Assembly: GCA_015179125.1 (NCBI GenBank)
Contig: WHVA01000536.1
Span: 1 to 64,000, forward strand
Source: Gautieria morchelliformis
Lineage: Eukaryota > Basidiomycota > Agaricomycetes > Gomphales > Gomphaceae
Length of the DNA: 64,000 nt
Direction of reading: 5' to 3'
The notes beneath the pieces were generated by a model. That model saw only the letters and a program-made list of their open reading frames with translations. It did not search any database and was not told the DNA's origin. The translations under genes and the position numbers were made by a program. Positions 35,869-48,030 of this stretch are shown here, one piece after another (position 1 is the first letter of the stretch; every line of letters starts with the position of its first letter).

Positions 35869-35881
35869 GGGTTATGGGCCC
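35869..35881 (+). other. Primer-binding site of C1 (half tRNA-iMet)
   Basis: GGGTTATGGGCCC directly follows the 5' LTR and is complementary to the GGGCCCATAACCC anticodon arm of eukaryotic initiator tRNA-Met. Drosophila copia is known to use a fragment of this tRNA as primer. The presumed gag ATG (35874) lies inside the site. Confidence 0.8.
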
Positions 35882-38800
35882 CGGAGACACTTCTGAGAAG
35901 CTATTGGGTGTTGAGAAGCTTGCTACTGATGGAAGTAATTGGCCATTGTGGCGAGCCACTCTCATCAGCTATTTCGAGTCCAAAAATCTACTCAAGCATG
36001 TAGAAGGGAGAGTCACTCGACCTCCTGATCCTCCAGTTATGCCCCCAGGCCATATTCTTACAGAAGCTGAGGAAACTCAGATGGATAAGGCTGAGGAGAA
36101 GCTGGAAAGATACCTTGCTAGAGAAGGACAAGCCAAGACCCAAATCATCGTCTCAGTGTCAGAGTCATTAGCCCTGATGCTACAGAAGCAGAAGACAGCA
36201 AAAGAGACTTGGGATGCACTGGTCAATGAGATGACCAAAAAGCCCAAGATGGTCCTCACCAGCCTGCAGAGACAACTCCGCAGTATGAGATGTCCTGAGG
36301 ATGGAGACTTGAGAGATCATTTGGACAAGGCCCAAGACCTATATGCTCGTCTTAATGAGATGGGAGCCAGAGTTTCCGAAGAAGAATTTATGGACATCAT
36401 CCTTGCGTCACTTCCACCATCCTATGAGGCAGTCATGAATGCCCTTACCACTTCGCTTGAAGAATGCGGGATGCCATTGGTCCCTGATAATATTATTAGG
36501 GTACTAAAGGCTCAGTATGACAGGAAGAAAACACTCCCGCAAGAAGAGCAGGTGTTTATTGGTTCATCTACTAAGAAGGACCAGAAGGGGCAGAAGGCGC
36601 ATATATGCACCAACTGCAAAAAGCCTGGACATTCTATCGAAAATTGCTGGGCTAAAGGAGGTGGTAAAGAAGGTCAAGGACCACGTCAGAAGAAAAAAGC
36701 CAAAGCCAAGAAGAAGAAGAAGGGTAAAGCAAAAGCGAATGTTGCCGAAGAAGAGTCCTCTTCTGAGGAAAGTGGTGATGGGCATCTTGCCTTCACCAAT
36801 TTTGACGAGTGCTCTAATTTCAATTTGAGCACATCCTCAGGAGTTATAGTTATACTCGACACCGGAACGACATCGCATATGACTCCTCACAAAAATTTAC
36901 TGAGGAACTACTGTCAATTCTCACAGCCGAGGACTATCCGAGCAGCCAACAAAGGCACTTTTGATGCCTTCGGTTCAGGACTGCTTGTATTATCCAACAA
37001 GGTTGGAGATAAAACAGTAGAAGTCACGTTGCAAGATACATATTATGCTCCAAAAATTGCTGCTACCCTCGTCTCGATCGGTCGGTGCGATGATGCTGGC
37101 TACGACATTCGACTCGGTGGCCAGAAATGCACAATATCTAATGCTACTGGAAAGGTATTGATGCAAGCACCGAAGGTCAATGGTTTATATCGACTAGACC
37201 TCCAGTCACCAAGTGCTCAAGCCCATATGTGTTTGTCTGCCATGGAAATTCATCAAAAAATGGGGCATATCTCACAGAAGTCCCTACAACATCTATTAAT
37301 CATGGCATGATATTGGGCATTGAACTGAGCTCCACAGGCGATAGAATTGTCTGCGATGCGTGTATTCAGGCCAAGATTGCACGCAAACCTCTTCCTCGAG
37401 AACCCAGAGACCGAACGTCAAAATTCGGTGACAGAATTTATTCTGATGTCTGGGGACCTGCAAGGCACCTCACAATCGATAAGAAGTCATATTATGTCTC
37501 CTTTATCGATGATTACTCAAGAGAATCGGTGATCTATCTCATGGCGAACAAATCAGAAGCATTCTCAAAGTACAAGCTCTATGAGGCTTTAATGCTTCGA
37601 CAGAGAAATGTGCACATCAAGGCACTTGTTTCTGATCGAGGGGGCGAGTATACGAGCTCTGAATTCGAACAGCATCTAGCCAAACAAGGCACGAAGCATC
37701 AGTTGACGGTACACGACACACCAGAGTCTAATGGTGTTGCCGAACGTCTGAACCGAACTCTCACTGAGAGAATCGTGCCATGCTGTTAGAATCAGGCCTT
37801 CCTAAGATATTATGGGGCTATGCAATACAGCATGCCAATTATCTTAGGAACAGGACGCACACAAGAGCTCTACCAGATAAAACGCCCTACGAGATGATCC
37901 ACCATGAGAAACCGAATCTCAAAGACATTCACGCGTGGGGAATGAAGTCTATATTAAGGTCACTCAGGGAGATAAATTGGAAGCTCGTGCCAAGAGAGCT
38001 CGGTGGATAGGAATTTCTGCGCAGAGCCATGGTCATTATATTTATTGGCCTGACTCGCACAAAGTTTCTGTCGAGCGGAATGTTGTGTTTGATTCAGAGA
38101 TGAAGAAGGGAAAGGTCCCAATCATTTCTATTGAGGAATCCAAGCTACCTACGTCTAGAGAGGAGAAGAAGGCCATTCCGGCATCAGTGCCTGTGCCCGG
38201 TCGCTTAGTCAGCGAAGAGGCAAAGATCGAAGAAATTGATGAAAATGCACCAGAGGAATATCTTGAAAGCTGCAACCTATTCAGGGAGTTGATGACAGAC
38301 CTAGAGAAGCTGAACCGATAAGGAGAAGCGAAAGGATCCGTCAACAACAAGTGCAGCCGGCCCCATCAGGTCCCGTAACAAGATCTCAAACCCAGAGACA
38401 AGCTGGCGCACATATGACTACGCTAGCTTACGAGGACGTTGAGGACCATAAAGAAGTTTTATTCGACCAAGAATTATCCTCCGAGATTGATGGCATCAGT
38501 AGCTATGAGTGTGCCATCAGTGCGTTTCTAACCGACGGTCAAAACAATAACAAGGCGCCGGATTTGAGTCAAATTGAACCTAGCAATGCAGACGAAGCTC
38601 TGAATAATCCTATATGGAAGAAATCAATGGACAAAGAGTATGAGGCCCTAATCGACAAGGGAGTGTGGGAACGAGCCAAACCACCTCCTGGAGCCAATAT
38701 TGTCGGTAATAAATGGGTCTACCTTTGGAAGCGTAATCCAGAAGGGAAACCAATAATGCCTAAATCGAGAATGGTCGCCCAAGGCTTCACACAGAAGTTT

Positions 38801-40125
38801 GGAGTCGACTATGATGAGACATACTCACCTGTTGCTCGGTTATCCTCCCTACGGATCATATGCGCCATTGCTGCTAGGAATGACTGGCCTATCCATCAAA
38901 TGGACGTGGACTATGCATACCTCAATGCTACACTACCTGAACCTATTTACATGAAGCAGCCGTATGGATATGAGTCTAGAGACAAAGACGAAGTGCTACT
39001 TTTGAAGAGAGCACTCTATGGCCTCAAACAATCTGGAAGGAATGGTACAAACGTCTAAGTGGTGAATTCCACAAATTAGGATTCACTACGTCAGCCACAG
39101 ATGGGGCTGTATTTTATAGACGTGGCGGAAAGGGGCATGTGATCATTGCAACAGCTGTGGATGATCTCACCATCACAGCTGAGAATCAGTCAGTCCTGGA
39201 CGAAGTCAAACGAGATCTTGCTCAGGTCTTCAGTATGAAAGATCTAGGCGAGATTCATTGGCTATTGAATCTCAAAATCGAAAGAGACTGGCAGAAGAAA
39301 ACTATTGCAATTTCACAACCTGCATACATCGAGAAGATCATCAAAAAATTCAATCTCGAAGATGCAAAGACTTATGCTACGCCCTTGATCCAGCTGTTAA
39401 ATTATCAAAAGACCAGTGTCCTTCTACAGAGAGAGGCAAGAAAGCCATGTCGAAGTTTCCGTACAGGCAAGCTATAGGATCACTGATGTGGGCAGCTGTA
39501 GCCACTCGACCTGACATTGCATTTGCGGTGTCATTGCTTTCGCAATTCCTCGAAAATCCAGGTGGCACACATTGGAATGCAGTCAAACGTGTCTTCAAAT
39601 ATTTGAAAGGCACGAAGCATTACAAGCTCACACTTGGAAGAAATCGAGACGGCTTGATGGGGTATTCAGATGCGGATTGGGGTTCACAGAGTCATAGGCG
39701 TTCGTATTCGGCATACTTATTTCAGATTGATGGAGGCACTGTTTCATGGAGTTGCCAGAAACAGTCGATAGTAGCCCTCTCATCAACTGAAGCCGAATTC
39801 GTCGCCCTGACCCATGCGGGCAAAGAGGCTCTTTGGATGCGCCATTTTATTTCTGAAATATTCCAACCACTGAACAGACCCATCAAAATTTATTCAGACA
39901 ATCAATCAGCCATTGCCATCACGTATGGCACTCAACAACACACGAGAACTAAACATTTCGACATCAGATTATATTTCCTTCGAGATATAATCAAAAATCA
40001 ACAAGCCAAGCTCGTTTATTTGCCAACCGAACAAATGTTGGCAGATATCCTCACCAAAGGACTTCCTAGTCCTAGAGTGAAGATCCTCAATGAACAAATC
40101 GGAATATATTAAGCTTGAGGGGGCG

Positions 40126-40622
40126 TGTTGGGTGCATTGATGCTCCTGCACCAAAATCAAGCATAATATATCCAATTTGTTGTGTGCTTTCTCAATTTCT
40201 TCTCATGTTGTTCTTGTATCATGCATCCATTTCTCTGGTTATTTTCGAAATTTTCCACTCACTCCCTATCTCTCCATTTCATCTTGTTATTCCTACTTTC
40301 ACAAGCGGCTGCACCCAGCGGAGTCTGAAATGACTTCGACGCGCGAGCTCTTGGGCGCTAAAGGGCCGGGTAGTAGTACATGCGCAGTGAAACAGTTTCC
40401 CCCTCTCTCAGTGACAACTAAATTCACTGAGAGAGGCAAGTAAATTAGTCTAGCATTCTTTCGATTTATTAACCTAGAAATCCTCTGTAGTGAATTGTTT
40501 TCTAGGTAGTGTATAATATATTTACAGTGACAACTAGATTCACTGAGAGAGTGAATTGTTTTCTAGTCTATTCTTTTGAGCAAGAAGTCCATTCCTACTG
40601 CCTATAATTCCTGTCCTCTACA
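40126..40622 (+). repeat. 3' LTR of copia C1
   Basis: 497 bp, nearly identical to 35372-35868. Confidence 0.93.
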
Positions 40623-43600
40623 GGGACTCCATGCTTTGAAAAGACATGGAGGACGAAGAGATGAGCGAGCTCTTGTGAGGTTATCTTGTCTGTGGTTGGA
40701 ATGAATATAACTTGCTTAGTGAAACAGTCAACAATCACTAGGATGGAGGTGAACTCGGATGAAGGGGGAAGTTGCTCAATGAAATCCATAGAGATGGAAT
40801 TCCAAGGTTTCTCGGGAACAGGAAGTTGTTTGAGGAGACCATAGGGTTTGTGACGTTGCGGCTTGCTTCGCATACAAGTGGTACACGTCTTGCAATACTC
40901 CTTGACAAAGGATCTAATCCCTGGCCAAGTATAGTCTCGTCGGATCAGCTCCAAGGTCTTGTTGACCCCGAAGTGTCCCGAGAGAATGTGATCGTGCTTG
41001 TATTGCAGGATGCGAAGTCGAAGGTCTTGGGCCGCTGGAACATAGGTTCGGTTGTCAAGCTTGAGAAAGCCCTCGGGGTCTGTGGTCCACCTCGGGTCAT
41101 TAACCAAGCCGAGGTGCGACTTGGCTATGGGGTCCAAGGGGAGGTTTGCTAGTATGTCAGCTCGGATCTGCTCGGTATCAAGCAGCGAAGCGGCTCGGAG
41201 TACGATGGGAGCGAGGTTAGTAGCTCTAAGGGACGATGCCAGCTGGTGCTGAGTAAACACTGGCCGTAGGTTCTGCGGGTTTATGGTGGCATAGTCGCTA
41301 TTCCCCTCTTTAAGGTAGACGTCCCATCGTCTAGTGAGAGAGTCAGGCTTCGTTCCGAGGCGACCAGGTCGGAAGCGTATGGCGAGGTTGAACTGGGAAA
41401 GGTATTCTGACCACCGAGCTTGTCGACGGGTCAAGAGCTTCGTTGTTGAAAAGTATTCGCGGTTCTTGTGATCGGTGATAACGTCGACCGGGTCGCCAGA
41501 GCCCTCTAGGTAGTGTCGCCAGCGTTGAAAGGCTTCAAAAATGGCGAGGAGCTCCTTGTCGTGAACATCGTAGTTGAGCTCGGTAGAGGTGAATGTGCGG
41601 GAGTGGAAAGCGACGGGATGAAGTTCGCCTTCCGAGGTTCGCAGTGATAAGATTGCTGCTAAGGCATAATCTGAAGCATCAGTCTCTACGATTAGTGGAA
41701 GGTCAGGAATCCAGTGAGTTAGGATAGGGGCGGTAGTGAACGCCCTCTTCAACAGGTTGAAGGCCCATCGACAATCCTCGGAAAAGTTCCAAGGGGTACC
41801 CTTGCGGGTAAGTCGGGTGAGAGGAATGGTGATGTCTGAGTAGTTGTGAATGAAACGTCGGTAGAAGTTGGCGAAGCCGAGGAAGGATTGGATGTTGCGA
41901 ACTTTGCGAGGTTCAGGCCAGTCTTGAATGACCTTTACCTTGTCATCCGCCATAGTGAGGCCCTCGGGAGAGAGTATGTAGCCGAGGAATTCAACCGAGT
42001 CGCGATGAAACTCGCATTTGTCTTCTTTGGCGAAGAGGTTGTTGAGTCGCAGTCGTCGCAAGACTTCCTTGACATGTTCAACATGTTTGGAGGGGTCACT
42101 GGAGTAGATTAGAATGTCATCCAAGTATACCACCACACAAACATCCAAAAGGTCGGTGAAAACCTCGTTCATGAATCTCTGGAAGGCAGCAGGGCCGTTA
42201 GTGAGACCAAATGGCATAACCAACCATTCAAAAGACCCATAGCGAGTCCTGAAGGCGGTTTTCCATTCGTCACCCTCGGCCACCCGTACGAGGTGGTAAG
42301 CGTGACGAAGGTCAATCTTCGTATAGATGCGAGCATTCTTTGGGCATCGAGTAAGTCAGCAATCAATGGCAATGGATACCGATCTTTTTTCGAGATTTTG
42401 TTTAAACCTCGGAAGTTGACACACAACCGAAGTGAGCCATCTTTTTTGCGAACAAACAATACCGGTGCACCATGAGGCGAGCGTGAAGGTCGGATGAAAC
42501 CGATGTTCAAATGCTCGTCGATGAACTCGCGAAGTGCTTTGAGTTCAGACGCTGAGAGGGAGTAGATGGGACCGATAGGTGGCGAGGTCCCTTCTTCGAG
42601 GTTGATTTTGATATTGTGGGGTCGGTGGGGAGCTAGAGTGTCAGCGCGTGCTTTGCTGAACACATCCGCAAATTCGTGATATACTTCGGGAACATGTTTC
42701 TTAACGTTCTCAGGAAGCTCGGAAGAGCTTCCTCCCGATGTTGCCCCTCTGGCGAGGAGCGCAGGCGAAGCCAGATTGAGCTGAAACACTTCGGACCCTT
42801 CCAATCTAGATGCGCGCATGAAAGCGGGTGCATTGATTAGGGAAACGAGGGGTGCTTGCAACTTCGGAGGCGAGGTCGGAGGCGGGGGCGAAGATGCCGT
42901 AGGCGAGGTCGAAGTCGTAGCCGAAGCTGAGCGGGCTGACGTCGCCGTGGTCGCTGGAGCCGTTGTTAGGTCGATGGTCTTGAAAGTAATACTGCCCAAT
43001 ACCCAGTCAATCGACGGATTGTAGCGGGTGAGCCAGTTGTGGCCAAGTACCACCGAGCAACTCAAGTCGAGCGAGGTTACGTAGAAGGTAACCCATTGTT
43101 GTTCGCCGGTCGGAAAGCAAATGCAGAGGTCTAGAGCTTGGGTAATGGTAGTGTTAGTACTACCGTCAATTAGTTTCAAGGGTATAGGAGAAACAGGATA
43201 AGCAGGCATAGAGTACTTCTGGACAAATCTGGATTCAATAAAACAATCTGAGGACCCGCAGTCAACTAATGCAACAAAAGCGACGTTGGGAAGCGAAGGT
43301 GAGGTTAGATCTACATGAAGGGAATCTTTGGACAATGAATGAGAAGCGGCGCTGAGTCTGAGCACACAGGTGAGGTTACCGCAATCCTCGGATCGTGTGG
43401 TTCCGAGGTTGCTACCTATTTTTTCACCTCCGTAATGGAGGCCGAAGTCCCCTCGTTAGGGGTCTTCGCTGCCCGACCTTTAGAACCACTACTGTTGGCA
43501 GACTTGTTCTTCGGGCAGTCCTTGATGATATGACCTTTGGTGCCGCAAAGCAGACAAAGGCCTTGGTCGACACGACGTTGGCGCTCCTCGGGAAGTAGTT

Positions 43601-45392
43601 TGCCATCCTTCCCGAGTTTGCTCGAAATGTCGGCCTGACTCTTGTTGTTCGAAGAGTTGTTGTTGTTGGAACCTTTGCCGCTGTTGTTAGTCTTGTTGCG
43701 GTTCTTATTGTTATTGGAACCGCTGGAGGACTGGTTGTTGTTAGTGGCATTGCTACTGGACTGATTAGCGGTGCGTGCAGGCTGGGAGCTACGACCATTG
43801 ATCATAGCGTCGTATTCCTTACGCTCCCAGTAACGGCTGTCGCATTCCAGCGCGAAGTTCCTAAGCTTGGCGAGGCTGCGGAATCGAGGGAAGTGAAGTA
43901 AGTTGTCCTTGATTCGTTTGGCCAAGCCCTTGTAGGCAAAGTGTCGGAGGGCCGCGTCGTTCCACTGAGTCCGAGTCGAAGCTCGGGCGAAGTCGATAAA
44001 GAATCGCGCGGCCTTGTGGTGCTCTTTCATAACAATCTTCTCGAGGTCAATCTCGGCTTGGGCCGCGTTGTCGTATGGGCCGAAGTTGAGCTCGAGCTCG
44101 GCCTTGAAGCTGTCCCAGTCCTCGAGCCAATCTGGCTCGGGTTGGACTTCGCTGAGGATCGCCAGCTCGAAATATTGTAGAGCCGAGCCGGACAGGTAAG
44201 AAATAGCATACTGCACCTTTGAGGCCCCAGTCTTGAAAGCGGTGGGGCGATCTCGGAAGTTGAGTATGCATTGAAGGAAGAAGGTGCGAAGTTTGGCCTG
44301 GACAGTACCGTCATAACTATCCGGTTCCTTGACCTTGGCTCGTGCTTCAGGCTCGCGAGGTTTTGCAAGTTTGATGAACACTCGACGCATAAGCTCATTG
44401 TCCTCGAGGTCACCGAGGTCCTCGGGCGGCAGGTTGGGGAGATCCCGATCGTTGTCAGAACTTCCAGAGCCATCACCTGGATCACCTGAAGGGTCACCGG
44501 GGTTAGCCCTACCCTTGCCTTTGTTACTAGGCTCGGCGGGGTCTGCAAGGGGTATCCCCGGGGACGGGGGTGAGTCATCGGGGGCTTCCGAGAAACGCCG
44601 TTGTTCTGAGATACCCCGAAGGGTGCGAGAACGAGTTATCATGGACATCGTGAAAAAAAGGGATACGTAGGGTGTAAGCAGTCTGAAAATACTGTTACGG
44701 TATGATCCGTCGTAAGGTTGGCCGAGGTCGGGAACGAAACCCGAGGCAAGGTCCGAGGTTACAGGGCGAGGTTTGGATGGGGAAGTCGGAGAGGGACTTG
44801 GCTTCAGCTTATGTGCTGCGCCGACCCTACGCACGAGTCCCAACTTCGGAGGCAAACGAATAAGAGGCGAAGTTTTGGCTTAAGAGGCGAGGTGTAGAAA
44901 CTAACTAGGGATCGAAGGGATACGATAGTTGATTTTCAGACTGAGGAGTAGGAATGCATACAAGGGGGTTATATACGGACGAGGTGCAAGTCAGGGGCGA
45001 ACAGATTAGTGGAGGTCAGGAGACCGAGGTCAGGGCGAGGTAATATACGAATGATGCGTGATGGAGCGGAATCAGTAACTAAGGGGATACGGGCATGGGA
45101 TCAAGGTCGGATATGAGTTCAAGCTTGGGCTCGGGCTCGGGCGCAGATAAGTATCATATGTACTTGGGCACGAATATCACAAGGCTCGGGCTCGGAAGAA
45201 GGTTCTACCGGTAAGTAACCGGCCAAAGGCCGGGTCCTTACAACTTCGCTACGACTGTAGATCAGGGCGAATTCCTTTCGAGTAACCCTTACCTCTTCAG
45301 TACTATTCGCTGGGCGATTCACTAGATCGCACATGCTATTCGGGCATTGGCCACTAACATGCGATATTAACGCCCAAAATCCAATCTTGACA
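40623..45392 (-). mobile_element. Ty3/Gypsy chromovirus D, 3' part missing
   Basis: Minus strand. Right to left: 5' LTR (44693-45392), gag (about 43.4-44.65 kb, with a retrotransposon-gag domain and the knuckle CLLCGTKGHIIKDC), protease ([15 protein letters not shown], about 43.27 kb), RT ([39 protein letters not shown], about 42.4-42.1 kb), RNase H ([13 protein letters not shown], about 41.7 kb) and integrase up to its core (SMDFIEQLPPSSEF), where copia C1 adjoins. The rest of integrase, any downstream ORF and the 3' LTR are absent. Pol is closely related to element B. About one or two breaks in the part that remains. Confidence 0.9.
44693..45392 (-). repeat. 5' LTR of element D (700 bp)
   Basis: Plus-strand ends TGTTACGGTATG and CCAATCTTGACA. 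CGAGG occurs about eight times by hand count (for example GGCCGAGGTCGGG). The last 150 bp resembles the end of the LTR remnant at 14143-15139. On the minus strand the LTR is followed by GTATTTTCAGA, which parallels GTATTATCTGA in element B. Confidence 0.85.
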
Positions 45393-45793
45393 CCACCGTT
45401 GCAAACTCCATGGTAAGCATGGTACCTCAGCTTCTATTGGCCAATGCTCCTGACTGTTACCTTAGTCAATTGGACTCGCAAGTACATGTCAGCCCAACGA
45501 ATGCGGGATTTCAGTGACCCTCAATGGGCCGCACTTGACTTTGGTGAGTCATCAGGCTCTTCCACAGGCCCACATGGGCTATCAATACACGCACAGTCTA
45601 TTGTATCGAACAGCAAAGCTCGTGCACACAACCAGCTGAGGTTGGGGCCGTGCAGTGTCAGTGCAAGGCCACTGCACACATGTGCCCACCTTACCCACCC
45701 CCCCATGGTAGGTCTGCATGAGACATTCAGGTGTGGTACTCACGTCCGTCATGGCCAGCATGCCCAAGCATAGATAAAGCCACTGAGAGGCTC

Positions 45794-46180
45794 ATGCAAT
45801 CCATGCGGGATGGCCAGGGGGAATGCTATCTCACACTGTTGCCTACCCCGTCTACCTCCTCAGTGGAAGCCTACTGCATGTCCAGTGACCGCATCCCTTG
45901 GAATTCGGTCATGCCTGCGATTCGAAATGGCCCCACTCCATCTCCAGGGCCCTCCACCCCTGCCACGCATGTGCATCCTCATGCGCCTGGGGACAGGCAC
46001 TCAGAAGGGGAACACGAGTCCAAACTGACCTCACGCTATGAACGCATTATCCAAGAAGCTGACAATGAGTTTGTCAGGATTATGGAGTGGGAGTGCTCTC
46101 GCCTGTTTGAGAAGTGTGACCGGTGGGCACGCTGGTTCAGCACCCAGGCATTGCGTGCCCACATACCCACCCATGATTAG
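45794..46180 (+). CDS. Unidentified ORF, 128 codons
   Basis: I do not recognise it. From an ATG (MQSMRDGQGECYLTLL) it runs through a Pro/Ser-rich centre (TPSPGPSTPATHVHPHAPG) to a charged amphipathic helix (RYERIIQEADNEFVRIMEWEC) and stops at a TAG. The contrast between disordered centre and helical C-terminus looks protein-like, but no neighbour supports it. It may be an exon or a transposon fragment. Confidence 0.25.
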   Translation: MQSMRDGQGECYLTLLPTPSTSSVEAYCMSSDRIPWNSVMPAIRNGPTPSPGPSTPATHVHPHAPGDRHSEGEHESKLTSRYERIIQEADNEFVRIMEWECSRLFEKCDRWARWFSTQALRAHIPTHD

Positions 46181-46588
46181 TTTCAATCCCTTGCAAAATG
46201 GGTTGCCCTTGTAAGACAAAAATATACCAGGCCGTTGTCCTTTAAACACTAAAATGTTACTAGAATGGAATAAATTTGTGTGACATGTCGCAATAGCCCA
46301 GGTTGACTTAGCATTTTTTGGAAACATTATGAAAACCAGTCAGATGCCCGGCACAACTCTTACAAAATTGTCAGGGAGACTGGCTCAGAGAAGTCCGGTC
46401 AACTAGGATTTCTATGAAACCACCAGTACTTTCTGAGCGCATGTCCCTCTGTGCTATTGGCAAGACCCTTGGATCATTATTATGCATCATGCATCAGCCG
46501 CACTTACGCTTATCAGATTCTGGGAAATCGTGAATTAGCCGGCAGATTGGCACAACCGGCAAAATAAAGCGGTGAATGTAAACACGGC

Positions 46589-46885
46589 GCATAGGACTGG
46601 GACTAACCTCAGAATTACAGACACTGAGCAGCAAGTGTTGCATGGGATGGTGAATTGATCGAGCGGGGAAGCTCTCTTCTTGGCATGTCACATGGACAAG
46701 CAGTGATGTGACGACATTGTGCCTGTCAGGCACGCGCCTTCACCGCCAGACCCCCAGACGCGGGGACCGAGATGCGGGTATCGCGCAGGTGTGCAGGGTG
46801 GAGCAGATATTATGGAATGTTCGGATTTAGCGTCGGGATTGAGGATTAATCTAGTGTGCGTAATTGGTCTATTTATATACACAAA
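46589..46885 (-). repeat. Promoter-like dispersed repeat, copy R
   Basis: On the minus strand TGTATATAAATAGACC is followed about 230 bp later by GTCTGTAATTCTGAGGTTAG. The copy at 56915-57073/61732-61870 has the same two anchors, and GTCTGG/GTCTGACGG and CGTCACATCACTGC-like blocks lie between them in the same order. Confidence 0.6.
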
Positions 46886-47112
46886 ATTTTAGAGGCCTTG
46901 GAACTCTAGACAATCCAAGTGCATAAGTGAGACATTCCAGAGTGTTGAATGTGGAGATGAGGAGATACTGGCATCATGATGAGGCCCCGGCTCATCTTTT
47001 TATCGAGAATTCACGAAGGAAGGTTGCGGCACGAGGATAACTACGGTATTTTTTGAGATTTTTCCCACCATGGTTCCCCTGGTAGCTCGCGGACAGCAGT
47101 GGCGGTGGGAAG

Positions 47113-48030
47113 TGTTAGAATAAATGGATAGCTATATTAAACACTATTCTAAGGTCTAAACAATCGTCTAACTGAGCTAACATCTGGGAGAAATAATCCA
47201 TGCACCAGTAGCAGTGCCTGCCCTGGAAAGCAGGCACCTGGGCCCTGATCAGAAGAAATAATTGCTATGGGGCTAATAGTCCCATACAGGGACATCAGAC
47301 ACGATGTAGATTACAGTATACAGTCCTATCTATGGATGTACTGAATAGCTACCTCAGGAGAGAGGTACAGAGATGGCAAATGCCTTGCCAATGCTGCTGT
47401 AGGCACACAGCACAGGACACACAAAGATTCTTTTCTATTCTATTCCCCTGACCAGCTCCACTGATTACAAACTGTATTACATGTTGAAAGGGGCTTTGTA
47501 TACTGCTCCAAGGTCCCAAGTTAGTTACTTGTCAGTAGGACAAGTATCCCCATCATTGTTCCTGCCCCACAGCTATATGCAGCCTGTGGAGCACTTTCCA
47601 CATTATCCTGACCCATTCTATCACTATCTTGAACACTGGTAGTCACTACTATTTTAGTATAAGTAGCTACCATAAATGTACAAACAAAATATCCAGCATT
47701 CACTGTTTCACCCCCTGAAGTAACTGTAGATTTGTTTGATAGCTGCAGAGCTTATTTCTTGATAGATTTCTCTAATTCTTTGTTGAGAGTCTATTATAAC
47801 TGGATACACTATACTGCTCCGAAAGCGAAAGCTTCGGACCCCTTGTTCCTCTGTTCTCACCTGTTTCTTCCTCGACTCGGTCACGTGACCTACATCAATC
47901 AGTGACACACTCACTCCACAGAGCTTAGTCAGCTCGTGCATATACTGTGCACAGGGGTGCACGAAGGATTCCCACTCCCTGAGTCATCAAATATATCTAT
48001 TCTGATATATCTGATATATTATTCCTAAAA
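47113..48030 (+). repeat. 0.92 kb TGTTAGAATAAA repeat, copy 3
   Basis: TGTTAGAATAAATGG...TATTCCTAAAA with a perfect 5-bp TSD ggaag (47108-47112 and 48031-48035). Same family as 30601-31520 and 32910-33845. Confidence 0.92.

Larger units (their letters stand above)
35372..40622 (+). mobile_element. Ty1/copia element C1
   Basis: Plus strand, two 497-bp LTRs (35372-35868 and 40126-40622) with two differences by eye, so recent. Parts: gag from about 35.87 kb with CCHC knuckle (CTNCKKPGHSIENC), protease (ILDTGTTSHMTPH, about 36.86 kb), integrase (YSDVWGP, SDRGGEY, ESNGVAERLNRTL, about 37.4-37.8 kb), RT (about 38.6-39.4 kb, YAYLNATLPEPIYMKQ, VDDLTI) and RNase H (STEAEFVAL, DNQSAIAI, about 39.6-40.1 kb). 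About six breaks. The purine tract AAGCTTGAGGGGGCG precedes the 3' LTR. Flanks gagga (left) and gggac (right) are not a TSD; the left flank is a family D-like LTR, the right flank is integrase of element D. Confidence 0.93.
45393..47112. other. Intergenic or unidentified repeat sequence
   Basis: Holds a weak ORF (45794-46180) and a copy of the promoter-like repeat (46589-46885). Nothing else is recognised. Confidence 0.4.

Noticed and set aside
34461-45392. LTR fragment at 34461 and LTR at 44693 as the two LTRs of element D
   Set aside because: Their starts and most of their length do not match; only the family-level tail and TTCGC words are shared through the remnant at 14143-15139.
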